A DNA stretch of 64,000 nt from Nipponacmea schrenckii. Lineage: Eukaryota > Mollusca > Gastropoda > Lottiidae. The stretch spans positions 17,825,398 through 17,889,397 of the forward strand of contig JAUJPP010000003.1 of the NCBI GenBank assembly GCA_030562195.1, given 5' to 3'. This document shows positions 21,173 through 35,290 of this stretch, piece after piece. Made by a program: the position numbers and the translations under genes. The stretch's first letter is position 1; each line of letters opens with the position of its first letter. The notes under the pieces were generated by a model. The model did no database searches. It had not been told where the DNA came from and saw only the letters and a list, made by a program, of their open reading frames with translations.

Positions 21173-24100
21173 TTTTTTTTTTTTTTTTTTTTTTTTGTAA
21201 TTCTTGGATGAGTTTGCAGACAAACTGGTAAAAGGTGCAGAAATTCTAAATCTACAGTTGATCTTAGAATGATTTCTATTATCAAATAAAACAAAACCGG
21301 AAGTTCTATCTCTGACAGAAAGTCAGAACCGGAAGTTCAGGTTTTTTTGCTTTAGCAAGTTTATTTTCAGTTCGATTTTGACCGGATTTTCAGATTTGAA
21401 AACTTCAATGTATTTGTCAACTAACAATTATAGGTTTTATGCAATTAGGTTAAATATTTTACCCACGATTTGCAATTCAATATTCAAGGGTCATCGGCAA
21501 AAATTTCAGACCGTGATTTCTCCTTTAATATAAATGGTAAAATTTTGAAACTTTACCAGTTGATAGGCAATATGATTATAATTTTTGAAAAAATGTGAAA
21601 AAAAAAATTCCACTTCCGGTTTAGCCTCAAATGACGTAATTACATAACTTCCGGTCTATAACTGCTAGGTGAAAAGTGAAAACTGTTTTATAAATAACTT
21701 GTCAATAGTAATTGAATTGACCCAAATAATTAGGTCAAGCTGCCATATCGGCCGCCATTTTGAATTTTCGTTACAATTCTTAAATCCGAAATTCAGACAC
21801 TACTGATAGACCGATTTTGATGAAATTTAGCACATAGATACAATGGATCATTATCTACCTTTTCTTGGAGACCGATTTTCAAATTTCTTATTTTCTTTCG
21901 AATTATTTAAATTTCGATTTTTTCAAAATTAGGTCACTTTAACGGTACGGAAGGTGTGACCCACTTAATCTATGACCTTGAAAATTAAGTCAAATAATAT
22001 TCAATATATTGTCTACGAGTAGATATTTTTTAATTTGGCTTACTTAAAAAATTCATAGAGATAAGTGTACTTAAATACAGTAAAAATTGATAATTTTCAT
22101 ATTTTCGCCATCATTAACCGTTACGGAAGGTGTGACCTAATTATTTTATGACTTTGAAAACTAGGTCAAATGATATTCAATATATTGTCTAGATGTAGGT
22201 AATTGCAAATTTAGCCTACATAATATTTTAAGGCTCTCGAAATACGTTCATAATTGTAAGCAATTCTAGTTTTATTTTTTTTTTTTTTTTTTTTTTTTTT
22301 GTAATTCTTGGATGAGTTTGCAGACAAACTGGTAAAAGGTGCAGAAATTCTAAATCTACAGTTGATCTTAGAATGATTTCTATTATCAAATAAAACAAAA
22401 CCGGAAGTTCTATCTCTGACAGGAAGTGAGAACCGGAAGTTCAGGTTTTTTTGCTTTAGCAAGTTTATTTTCAGTTCGATTTTGACCGGATTTTCAGATT
22501 TGAAAACTTCAATGTATTTGTCAACTAACAATTATAGGTTTTATGCAATTAGGCTAAATATTTTACCCACGATTTGCAATTCAATATTCAAGGGTCATCG
22601 GCAAAAATTTCAGACCGTGATTTCTCCTTTAATATAAATGGTAAAATTTTGAAACTTTACCAGTTGATAGGCGATATGTTTATAATTTTTGAAAAAATGT
22701 GAAAATAAAAATTCCACTTCCGGTTTAGCCTCAAATGACGTAATTACGTAACTTCCGGTCTATAACTGCTAGGTGAAAAGTGAAAACTGTTTTATAAATA
22801 ACTTGTCAATAGTAATTGATTTGACCTAAATAATTAGGTCAAGCTGCCATATCGGCCGCCATTTTGAATTTTCGTTACAATTCTTAAATCCGAAATTCAG
22901 ACACTACTGATAGACCGATTTTGATGAAATTTAGCACATAGATACAATGGATCATTATCTACCTTTTCTTGGAGACCGATTTTCGAATTTCGTATTTTCT
23001 TTCGAATTATTTAAATTTCGATTTTTTCAAAATTAGGTCACTTTAACGGGTACGGAAGGTGTGACCCACTTAATCTATGACCTTGAAAATTAGGTCAAAT
23101 AATATTCAATATATTGTCTACAAGTAGATATTTTTTAATTTGGCTTACTTAAAAAATTCATAGAGTTAAGTGTACTTAAAGACAGCAAAAATTGATAATT
23201 TTCATATTTTCGCCATCATTAACCGTTACGGAAGGTGTGACCTAATTATTTTATGACTTTGAAAACTAGGTCAAATGATATTCAATATATTGTCTAGATG
23301 TAGGTAATTGCAAATTTAGCCTACATAATATTTTAAGGCTCTCGAAATACGTTCATAATTGTAAGCAATTCTAGTTTTATTTTTTTTTTTTTTGTAATTC
23401 TTGGATGAGTTTGCAGACAAACTGGTAAAAGGTGCAGAAATTCTAAATCTACAGTTGATCTTAGAATGATTTCTATTATCAAATAAAACAAAACCGGAAG
23501 TTCTATCTCTGACAGGAAGTGAGAACCGGAAGTTCAGGTTTTTTTGCTTTAGCAAGTTTATTTTCAGTTCGATTTTGACCGGATTTTCAGATTTGAAAAC
23601 TTCAATGTATTTGTCAACTAACAATTATAGGTTTTATGCAATTAGTTTAAATATTTTACCCACGATTTGCAATTCAATATTCAAGGGTCATCGGCAAAAA
23701 TTTCAGACCGTGATTTCTCCTTTAATATAAATGGTAAAATTTTGAAACTTTACCAGTTGATAGGCGATATGATTATAATTTTTGAAAAAATGTGAAAAAA
23801 AAAATTCCACTTCCGGTTTAGCCTCAAATGACGTAATTACGTAACTTCCGGTCTATAACTGCTAGATGAAAAGTGAAAACTGTTTTATAAATAACTTGTC
23901 AATAGTAATTGATTTGACCTAAATAATTAGGTCAAGCTGCCATATCGGCCGCCATTTTGAATTTTCGTTTCAATTCTTAAATCCGAAATTCAGACACTAC
24001 TGATAGACCGATTTTGATGAAATTTAGCACATAGATACAATGGATCATTATCTACCTTTTCTTGGAGACCGATTTTCAAATTTCGTTTTTTCTTTCGAAT

Positions 24101-24427
24101 TATTTAAATTTCGATTTTTTCAAAATTAGGTCACTTTAACGGGTACGGAAGGTGTGACCCACTTAATCTATGACCTTGAAAATTAGGTCAAATAATATTC
24201 AATATATTGTCTACGAGAAGATATTTTTTAATTTGGCTTACTTAAAAAATTCATAGAGATAAGTGTACTTAAATACAGCAAAAATTGATAATTTTCATAT
24301 TTTCGCCATCATTAACCGTTACGGAAGGTGTGACCTAATTATTTTATGACTTTGAAAACTAGGTCAAATGATATTCAATATTTTGTCTAGATGTAGGTAA
24401 TTGCAAATTTAGCCTACATAATATTTT
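21173..24427. repeat. 1.1-kb satellite, three tandem copies up to an assembly gap
   Basis: GTAATTCTTGGATGAGTTTG starts at 21197, 22301 and 23394, giving periods of about 1104 and 1093 bp. Each copy opens with a poly-T run of varying length. Each contains CCGGAAGTT words, AAGGTGTGACC twice (after TACGG) and AGGTCAAATGATATTCAATA near its end. Copies are almost identical, which also explains a repeated ~105-codon minus-strand ORF. The third copy is cut by Ns. A partial copy in inverse orientation lies at 63660-63862. Confidence 0.95.
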
Positions 24428-24927
24428 NNNNNNNNNNNNNNNNNNNNNNNNNNNNNNNNNNNNNNNNNNNNNNNNNNNNNNNNNNNNNNNNNNNNNNNNN
24501 NNNNNNNNNNNNNNNNNNNNNNNNNNNNNNNNNNNNNNNNNNNNNNNNNNNNNNNNNNNNNNNNNNNNNNNNNNNNNNNNNNNNNNNNNNNNNNNNNNNN
24601 NNNNNNNNNNNNNNNNNNNNNNNNNNNNNNNNNNNNNNNNNNNNNNNNNNNNNNNNNNNNNNNNNNNNNNNNNNNNNNNNNNNNNNNNNNNNNNNNNNNN
24701 NNNNNNNNNNNNNNNNNNNNNNNNNNNNNNNNNNNNNNNNNNNNNNNNNNNNNNNNNNNNNNNNNNNNNNNNNNNNNNNNNNNNNNNNNNNNNNNNNNNN
24801 NNNNNNNNNNNNNNNNNNNNNNNNNNNNNNNNNNNNNNNNNNNNNNNNNNNNNNNNNNNNNNNNNNNNNNNNNNNNNNNNNNNNNNNNNNNNNNNNNNNN
24901 NNNNNNNNNNNNNNNNNNNNNNNNNNN
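24428..24927. other. assembly gap of 500 Ns
   Basis: Exactly 500 N, a typical placeholder length. It falls at the end of the third satellite copy, so the true array is probably longer. Confidence 0.99.
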
Positions 24928-25046
24928 ACGAAATAACCATCGCTATTTCGATTAAACGAAATAAATTATTTCGTTTAAACGAAATAATGACGTCACTATT
25001 TCGATTAAACGAAATAATTATTTCGTTAAAACGAAATACTAAAAAA
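24928..25046. repeat. palindromic repeat built on ATTTCGTTTAAACGAAAT
   Basis: Right after the gap, ATTTCGNTTAAACGAAATAA-like words occur in both orientations, with one TGACGTCA spacer. ATTTCGTTTAAACGAAAT at about 24968 is a perfect 18-bp palindrome. The stretch could be the end of a foldback element lying in the gap. Confidence 0.8.
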
Positions 25047-25082
25047 AAAGTATTAAGAGTGCGTGTAAGGGGCTCCGTACAG

Positions 25083-25375
25083 AAGGACTTACATTGCCTT
25101 CCTTTAAAATCCCGTATTGAATACAAAATTCTCAGTTAAACATACAATGCATTTAAACCCGTGAGGACTCTCCTTCATATCTACAAAATATTTTTATCCC
25201 CTTACCTGCCCGCTCTTTACGCTCTCAAAATAAAAACTTACTAAACACATATAATGCATTTGCAGCACCCAATCTGTGGAACACCCTACGATTAAAATAA
25301 AAAAACTGTGCATCCCTCGAAACTTTTAAAAAACATCTGAAAACACACCTTTTTAATAAATATTATAACTTCTGA
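25083..25375 (+). pseudogene. LINE reverse-transcriptase C-terminal remnant (CR1/L2-like)
   Basis: The translation shows DLHCLPLKSRIEYKIL, then NAFAAPNLWNTLR and LETFKKHLKTHLF in changing frames. The order LHWLP...RI.YKI, AFs.aaP.LWN.LP..lR, FK..LKTHLF is the standard end of non-LTR retrotransposon RT proteins. There is an in-frame stop after the first block and a shift in an A-run before the last. Downstream sequence to about 25720 with an AATAATAATAA tail may be its 3' UTR. Confidence 0.8.
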
Positions 25376-25696
25376 GCCTTATTAAATGCAGATTTAACTC
25401 CTCTGCTTTTAATAGTACCTTTATGCTTTGATCATTCTTTAGTTGAATTTTTATCTCATGTTTAATGTGTCTTTTATTTTATCTAAAGTTGAATCCTTTT
25501 TAGTTTTACTATACTTATTTGTTACTTGTACTTTATTTAAGTTTTCACATACTATGATTTAGGCTTTAAAATTTTTTATCTGAAGTTGAATCTTATGTAA
25601 ATCTAATGTTAATTCTTATGTAAATCAGTGCCACAGAGCAACTATGTTGGATTTTAGGCACAATTCATTATTTATTATTTATAACCTGTGTTAGAT

Positions 25697-26357
25697 ATAA
25701 TAATAATAATAATAATAAACTCTTTATTTTACATGGGTCAGAATTAGGCCCAATACACAAGGACATGGTCCTGTCTCACATTCAGCCCATGGGGCAATAC
25801 ATTGGAAAAAAAAAGAAAAAAAAAAAAAAAAAGAAAAAAAGAAAATAAAATCGAAAATACATAATATCTCAATATACAATTCGTCTGAAATACTAAAAAT
25901 ACACAAGTACATGTGTATCAAATGGACAGAGATATGTTCCGGCGATCAAGTACATGACCACAAATAAATATACAATACTCCACGTACAATTTGTTTAAAA
26001 ATACACAAGTACATGTGCATGAATGGACAGATTTTCAACCTACAATTTGTTTATAAAATGGATGTAATATAAAGTTCCCGCGGCCATGCTACACCCGAAA
26101 AAATCACGTATTATTTCAACGTACAATTTATTTTCAAATACACAATTACATGTGTAAATAATGGACAGATTTATCTTCCGGCGATCAAGTACATGACAGC
26201 AAAAACCATATATCATTTCAATGTACAATTAGTTTTAAAATACACAAGTACATGTGTATAAAATGGACAGATTCATCATTCTACGATCAAGTACATGACC
26301 ACAAAAACCAAGGAATAGACAAGTACATCTGCATGAGACGATCAGACATCAAAACAT

Positions 26358-26395
<38 letters not shown>

Positions 26396-26410
26396 TGAAA
26401 AAAAAAAAAA
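25697..26410. repeat. TAA microsatellite, ~100-bp repeats and poly-A
   Basis: A (TAA)n tract at about 25698-25720 is followed by AACTCTTTATTTTACATGGG, a word found in short interspersed repeats. From about 25870 to 26340, ACACAAGTACATGTG, TGGACAGAT and GATCAAGTACATGACCACAA recur in roughly 100-bp steps. Long poly-A runs lie near 25807-25850 and 26363-26410. Confidence 0.7.
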
Positions 26411-27376
26411 TGAAAAAAAGAATTGCTAAAGCGTCAGTGCATGTGCTGCGAGCGGGCTACCCAACCCTACTCCATTTTATGTTCTTATTTTCTATGGAGG
26501 GGGAGGTAGGATTTGTCCATGCTCAAGACCAGCTTTAAGGATGTTTACTCATCCCAGACAGTAGTAATTTAGATTTTCAAAATTGGTTCAAGTTAGGCCA
26601 AAATAGAATTGTTGGTGGTGATAATACCTGTGGGAAAGGGAAAAATAAAATTAATAAATTACTTAAATCATTAAATCATGGAGATATTACTTATATTGCA
26701 TTATTTGGAGCTATGAACTGTAAGTAGTGTAAATTACTTTTGCGATATTGTCTGATGTTTATGCTGAAAATGCAGCTCCCCCATAATGGTTCATGATATA
26801 ACAAAAATCATTCTATCCTATTATAAAAAATGGACATCCAACTTATTGATCTCAGTCGACATTGACAGTCAAAAGACACGCGGCTCTTTTCTGATAATAC
26901 AGAATATAAATCATGACACAACCCCGTGTTCACGTGTGCATTAACTTTTTATTGAAAAAAAAGGGGTTTGGTCATAAGTACCAGTTCCGTGAGTTCATCG
27001 TGAGAGGAATTACGATGAAAATTTATTGAACCTCCCCAAAATATGACTAGGACAGTGACTTAAAATTACTCTTATTAACCTCCAAATGATAAAATATCTC
27101 GGACATGGGATTCCCGTTTATATTCCCTTTTCATGCAGGAGCAGACGCATGTAGGCTAGTAATTTTTTGGTACATTAATGTGTGTGTGTGTGTGTGTGTG
27201 TTGAAAGTTGTGATTACGTAGATTGAACGACAAGCTATCAAGAAGGCATTTCATTTTCATCTCGCTAATCGTACCAAGGAATACGGGATATATACAAGAA
27301 GGACTAATTTTGTAGACCGAAAAACAATCAATTTTCCCCTTAACAATAACCATTTTATTTACTCATTATAGGCATA
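26411..27376. other. non-coding stretch with a TG microsatellite
   Basis: No exon recognised. A (TG)n run of about 22 bp is at 27180-27201. The sequence from 27202 to 27376 could be 3' UTR of the distal astacin terminal exon. Confidence 0.4.
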
Positions 27377-29416
27377 TTACTTTCCATGGGGCCTTGGAAT
27401 ACAACCATACAAAATCTGAATTTCCTTAATGTCAATGGGACTAAGATGTGTTCTTTGTCCAATGCTGACTCCACGCTGTTTAGGAATGATGGTTGGCTTT
27501 CTTCGATCTTTAGCAAAGGAATATGCGTTGTAGTGCATGACCGATTCATAGTCGTATGGTTCACCTAGTTCGTCGATGTTTGTGTATTTGACAAAGTTAT
27601 GTTCACGTCCTGGAAGTAAACCGACATTATTTATCATTTATCTATTTTCAGGCAGGGTTCGTAAAAAAAATGACAAAGAACATAGAGCGCATCAGTTTAT
27701 TAAATTACTATTGCCATTCTATTTTCCACTGGGTCTTGGAATACAACCATATAAGATCTGAATCTCTTTGATATCAATGGGACTCAAATGAGTTCTTTGT
27801 CCAATGCTGACTCCACGCTGTTTTGGAATGATGGTTGGCTTTCTTCGATCTTTAGCAAAGGAATATGCGTTGTAGTGCATGACCGATTCATAGTCGTAAT
27901 GTTGTCCCAGTTCGTCGATGTCTGTATGTTTGATAAAATTGTGTTCGTGCCCTGCAATATCAAACGATGCAATCTGTCACCTGTGTACTTTTTAGAATGC
28001 CCACTTCCATTTAAAATCAGTCCGGAACCGTTGTAACAAAACACAGGGACGAAATAGAGGAATAGATAATGCAGTGGAATATTTCTACTGCTCTGTTTAG
28101 ACAGTGGAAACAGAAGACATAATCGATGATGTATAATGGCCTTACCTGGTTGAATATTGCTGAAGTCGATCGTGACGTAACTATCTCTGTCGTGTCGACT
28201 CTGTTCATGCCAAGATCCAAGAGCATGATTAATTTCGTGCATAATGGTGCCAATTCTTAGACAACCTCGTCCTAAGGTTACTGTTGATGAAGAATGTCCC
28301 ATTCCTACAGGAGTATGACATCTGGAATTAAAGAAATTTAATTGTTTTTCTAAGATTTCAAATTATTCGATATTTCTCAATTTTGAAAAAAAAATACGTG
28401 TAGCTTTACAACTATAACAGTTACAGGGTATGCAGAGGAAAAACTTTCTAAGTGAAAATTGTTGGAACTTACCCTGAACCATCAGCAAATCTAATGTACT
28501 GTCTCTGATTAGTATGTGGTGTAAAATGGATACACGTTTTACCATTTACTTTGGTTTTCTCTTCAATGGTTCTCATGGCATTTCGAATTGAAGTCTGATC
28601 ACTGGAAGCTACAATACAAAACAGCTGGGTTAATGCATAGAGATGTCTCCTTGTATCCAAATGTATTCTAGATCTGTCAGTTTTCGATTGAGTAGTTTTT
28701 GACAAAGATTATCTATATTCGATTTTGATATTTTGAAGGAAATATCTATGATGATCTTTCTCTACGACTGTAACTGGAATATCAACACTTACAGTAATGT
28801 GATGAAATGGAATATGGTACAACTCCAGAATGCCACAGTCTACTCTTGTCAGTTATAGCATTTCTATTCTGAAATAATGAGAAAATAAATATTAGGGCCT
28901 ATTCGACTGGAATATCTTTTGTGTCGTCTTCTAGTCTCTGTTGTAGCAGTCATCAAATAACATTTTATATTCTATAGGTAAACTTACGTTGGGGTCATCA
29001 CCTTCTCTCAACTCAATATCACCCTCAAACAATCCTAGAAATATGCAATTTTCAAATAAAGTTAATTTTGCTGGAGGTTGGTGCATGTACTACACAATGG
29101 TGATATAAGATTTTCATTGTGTGTACCATCACTTGGTCTCGGGGTATTTACACTATCAGATGATCTGAGGGTACATAAATCATTCGTTGTAAAATGCATT
29201 ATTAGTTATTAGGATCAGTTGGTCTAAAGGTGTATACATTGTTCTGAGAGTATATGGACTATCGGGTGTTTTAAGGTTATATTCTCCATCAAGTGTTCTA
29301 TTGTGGTGCTACGTGAACGATTAGGTGTTCTAGGGTATTTTGTACTAAAAAGAGAGTCATAAGTAAGAAGATTTCAGTCTTACCTGGGTTTTCTTCGGGA
29401 AAATTATCGTCAAATT
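27377..29416 (-). CDS. astacin-family zinc metalloprotease with two alternative last exons (5' end missing)
   Basis: A secreted-type M12A protease by family. Exons read on the minus strand are 29384-29416, 28988-29034 (LFEGDIEL propeptide motif), 28793-28868 (RNAITDKSRLW, SGVVPYSI: mature start), 28473-28608 (TCIHFTP, FADGSG), 28146-28321 (CHTPVG; zinc site IMHEINHALGSWHEQSRHDR) and a final exon with the Met-turn SVMHY. The final exon exists twice: 27719-27951 (begins HEHNFIKH, ends PRPSGK) and 27377-27609 (REHNFVKY, PRPHGK). Both start in the same phase after the donor at 28145, and each has its own stop. All other junctions keep frame. The protein ends after the last Cys of the catalytic domain, with no EGF or CUB domain. 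The signal-peptide exon was not found; it should lie in the poor-quality stretch above 29.6 kb. Confidence 0.88.
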
Positions 29417-29659
29417 CTGGAGAAAAAAAAGCATAATTTAAGTTAACATGCCTATAAAAGGGTCAAATCTAGAATAATATAGATTGAAGAAGGAGATATT
29501 TACCAATAATTGATTATTAATTGGTTCGAAAGTATGAATCTAACAGAACATTACTTAAACTTGGAGATCTTTGCCAAATAATAAGTTGCTTGTCGTTTTT
29601 TATTTAAATATATTCGTATCATCTTCAAAACAGGCAATAAATACTACGACTTACCATCT

Positions 29660-30830
29660 GGACCGAAATTTAAAAAAAATTTTTTTTTTAACAACAATAG
29701 AAAAGTGGGTAAAAAAATTTTGGCCTTTGGCCGCGCACTGTTTAATATTTTTGGTGAATTTTAATAATTTTTTGTGTTTTTAATTGAACCCTTATGAAAC
29801 CTTTTAAAAAATTTTCTTTTTGTTATTTTTTGTTTTTGGAACCAGAAATTTTAGCCAAAAATGCCAAGAAACAAAAACAGTTTAGGGTTTCCCCCAAAAA
29901 AAATTTTAAAAAATTTATAAGAATGATTTAAAAAATAAAAAAAAATTCTTGTTTTTATTTCCTTTTTACAGGGGTTTAATGGGAAAAAATTAAACCCATG
30001 TTTTCAATTTGGCTGATTTCGATACTTTTTGGTCAAAAGGGCCTTGTGTTTAAAAAATTGATCAGCTATTTTGTTTTTGTATCTTAGTTAATGTCAGATT
30101 TTCCCCCCCGTTTTTTTTAAAATTTAATTTTTAAAAACATTTTTAATATTTAATGTTGTAAAAATAATTTTGGGAAAAAAGGGGTGTTTTAACGGGGCAA
30201 CAGGCGTTGGGGGTTTTGCGGCAACTTACCTAACTCAAAAAGGGAAAAAACCCGGGGGGTTAAAAAAAATTAAAATAAAAAAAAAGTTTTTTTTTGGGAA
30301 AATCATTTAATAACTGCTCGGTTAAAATTAGAAAGGCTGAATTATTGAATAAAATAACTAGCTACCAAAAGGTTAAAAAAACCATTTATTTTCCCCCAAT
30401 AAAAAAGGGGGTTTTTAAAAGGGGGGTCCATTTTTATTTTTGGAAAATTTTTTTTGGGGATAAACTAGCATATTTGTATTTAGAAAATGGTTTTGGGCAA
30501 TTTAAAATTTTCTTAATGAAAAGGGGGTTGCATTAAATATTTTAAAAAAAATTTTGTATGAGAATGTTGTCCAAAAAAAAAAAACTATTCTGATTTAAAA
30601 GGGGGTTAAAAGCAAACTAGTCCAATTTCGTATTGATTTAGCACTACTTTTTGGGTTTGAAAATGTTGGGGACGGTAGTTAAAATTTTTTTTGGTATTAA
30701 GAATGTTGTAAAAAACCTTTTTTTCTGAAATATAAAAATTTGTGCTATTTAAATTTTTAAAAAAATTTTGGGATGTCTTCTTTTTCATTCGATAGCACAC
30801 ATGCAGTTTGTTGTTGTGTGCGTCATACTG
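29660..30830. other. poor-quality-looking sequence (homopolymer-inflated)
   Basis: An abrupt change to sequence dominated by runs of A, T, G and C of 4-9 bases (for example GGGTTTCCCCCAAAAAAAA). No coding pattern or repeat structure is retained. It looks like unpolished long-read consensus rather than biology. The first astacin exon and the first renalase exon probably lie here or nearby. Confidence 0.6.
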
Positions 30831-30927
30831 CACCTAACGTCATAAAACCGAATAACCCATAAATTATTCATAAAAAAGAGTTCGGGAACAAAATAATCAC
30901 AATTTGTGGTACAATTCCGATAAAACG

Positions 30928-31086
30928 ACTTTCTGTTTTAGATTTAGAGGGGGTTTATTCGATATTTAACCTTGCTTGAATATACCATTAGAGACCCTCG
31001 ACCGCAAGCTGTCTCGGGATCAAATGATTCAAGCATACCGGTAGTTAAATATCGAATAAATCCCCTTTAAATCTAAAACAGAAAGT
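30928..31086. mobile_element. 159-bp foldback (hairpin) element
   Basis: The left arm ACTTTCTGTTTTAGATTTAG and the right arm TAAATCTAAAACAGAAAGT are near-perfect inverse copies. The match continues through GGGGGTTTATTCGATATTTAA and its inverse, then more weakly through TTGCTTGAATATACC and the AAGCATACCGGTAG side. A central ~40-bp loop contains GATCAAATGATTC. It fits a small MITE. Confidence 0.75.
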
Positions 31087-33077
<1,991 letters not shown>

Positions 33078-33289
33078 GTGAGATATTTTCTTGAACATTT
33101 TGAATGTTTTGACTGATGTCATTTTTATCATGTCACATTGTTCATATTTGGTCATGATAGAATTTTTTCACTTTGGTGTCCATTGTATCAAGAGCTCTGA
33201 GAAGGGTTTTGAGGTGTCAATTAAATAACTGTCCTCGACATTAAAAATTTCAGGAAGCTGAAAAATTTGAGTTGAATTTAATGACCTGA

Positions 33290-33900
33290 GCTAACCTAGT
33301 CACTTACTATTTCTACCTTATTGAAAATGGTTGTATTAACCTAGTCACTATTTCTGTATTATAGAAAATGGTGGGGATAACCTAGTCACTATTTCTGTAT
33401 TTAAGAAAATGGGTTTGGGCCCAAACCCATCACTATTTCTGTATTATAGAAAAAGTTGGCCAACCTATCATATTTTGTATATAGAAAAAGGTTGGCCAAA
33501 CCCATCATATTTCTGTATTATAGAAAATGGTTGTGCAACTATCACTATTTTGTATTATAGAAAATGGTTGGCCAAACCCAGTCATATTTCTGTATTATAG
33601 AAAATGGTTGTGCAACTATCACTATTTTGTTTATAGAAAAGGTTGTGCCAACCTAGTCACTATTTCGTATTATAGAAAATGGTTTTTGCAACTTTGTCAC
33701 TATTTCTGTTTTATAGAAAATGGTTGGCCAACTTTGTCACTATTTTTTGTATTATAGGAAATGGTTGGCCACCTATCACAAAATTTTGTATTAAGAAAAT
33801 GGTTGGCTAACCTAGTCACTATTTTATATAGAAAAAAAATTTTTTGGGTACTTTGTACTATTTCTGTATTTTAGAAAATGGTTGTGCACCATCATTGTAT
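33290..33900. repeat. ~50-bp tandem repeat, irregular
   Basis: The words AGAAAATGGTTG, CCAACCTAGTCACTATTT and CTGTATTATAG recur about every 45-55 bp, at least ten times, inside what should be a renalase intron. Unit lengths and homopolymers vary more than in other arrays here. That is either fast decay or consensus errors. Confidence 0.75.
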
Positions 33901-35290
33901 ATAAATGTTGTACCGTTTGTTGAAAATCTAAAGAAGATAAAGAAACGTGGCCAATTTTAATAAATATTTGAAAATTTTCCAACCTGAACCAAAAAAATGT
34001 AAAAAAAAAAATAGTTTCCATAGGATTTTTGTTGAAATTTTTTTCCAACTACACTTTCTTTTTGAACTCCACCTAATTTTTAAAATATCCCCTTTTAGAA
34101 ATTAAATATTTTTAAAATAAAGAAAAAAAGGCTCTTAATTTCAATTTTGTTTTTTTAGGAAAAAATTTACTTATTGTAGCAAACAAAAGGGGTTTTTGTT
34201 TTTTTAAATTTAAGAGAAGGAAATTGGCCTTAATATAGAGTTATCCTGATTTTTTTGCCTGTAAAATCATATGGTCCCAAGGTTAATTTTTATAAATGCA
34301 AAACATCTTTAATAATACTTTTGACTTTTCTAATTTTAAAAAAAAAAATTAAAAAACAAAAAAGCCTTCAATTAATTTTTTCCCCAAATTTTTAAAACTG
34401 AAAAAAGCTATGCCACAAACAAAAGGTTGCAAATTAAAAAAAATGGAATAAAAAACCCTATATTTTTTTTTACCTTGTTTTTTTTCCTTTATCATTGGAC
34501 TGTTTCCCAATTTTTTTTTTAAAAAAAAGACCCCCTTGTTTTTAAAATACCTTGAAAGGGTCCTTTAATTCATACACAATTACTTTTTCGCTTTATTTAA
34601 TTTTTACTTTTAAACTTTAAAAGGGAAACCCAACATTTATAAAAAATTTTGGGAAAACATTAACATTTTATTCACTTTTTTTAAAAAGGTTCGATATTTG
34701 TTTTAAAAAATTGACCTGCCTTAAATTGGGCATATTAATAGCCCAGACTTTTGTTTTTGTTTATTTTTTTGGTACATAAAGCATCTCAAATATGATTGTT
34801 TAAATTAACCCCTGTTTATTGGAGGGGGGGCTTTACCCTTCGGTTTTAGGTTGTATTGACCTGCAACAATTTTTGAAAATTAAAAAAGATACCGCCATTT
34901 TAAAGGGGTGTATTATCAAAATTTGTGCAAGATGTTTATTAAAGGGAAATTTGAACAATTTTTAGGGGAAGTTTTTTTATTCCTTTGTGGTATTATCTGT
35001 AACAATTGTTGATTTTTTTTAGAAATTGCGTTTAATTTTTTAATTACCAAAAGGGGAAATTTCAAAATAAAAAAAGTAAAAATTTATGAGTTTTTTTTTT
35101 TGTGGACCTTTTCTTTATACTTTTGATGATATTGGTTATGTTCACAAAATGACCTTTTTAAATCATAAAAACCTAAAATTATTGCCCTGTTTTATTTTCT
35201 GGGAATTTTTGTGGAAAGGTAAAAATAATGGATTTTATAAAATATGGTGTAAATGTTTGAATCTCCTAAGATGGATCCCATGAAAATTAG
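33830..35290. other. second poor-quality-looking stretch
   Basis: It has the same character as 29.66-30.83 kb: runs such as CCCCCTTG, GGGGGGG and TTTTTTTTT, with no recognisable exon. The C-terminal renalase exons are expected around here. Confidence 0.55.

Noticed and set aside
20889..21200. A 103-codon ORF with a repeated FRLWRKRIV motif
   Set aside because: It is a translation of the hairpin minisatellite ending in a poly-T run.
22211..23624. A ~105-codon minus-strand ORF found twice (22211-22531 and 23316-23624)
   Set aside because: It lies inside the 1.1-kb satellite and repeats only because the copies are nearly identical. It reads through the poly-T tract as a Lys run.
24359..25126. 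A 255-codon ORF on the minus strand
   Set aside because: Most of it is the N gap; the flanks are satellite and palindromic repeat.
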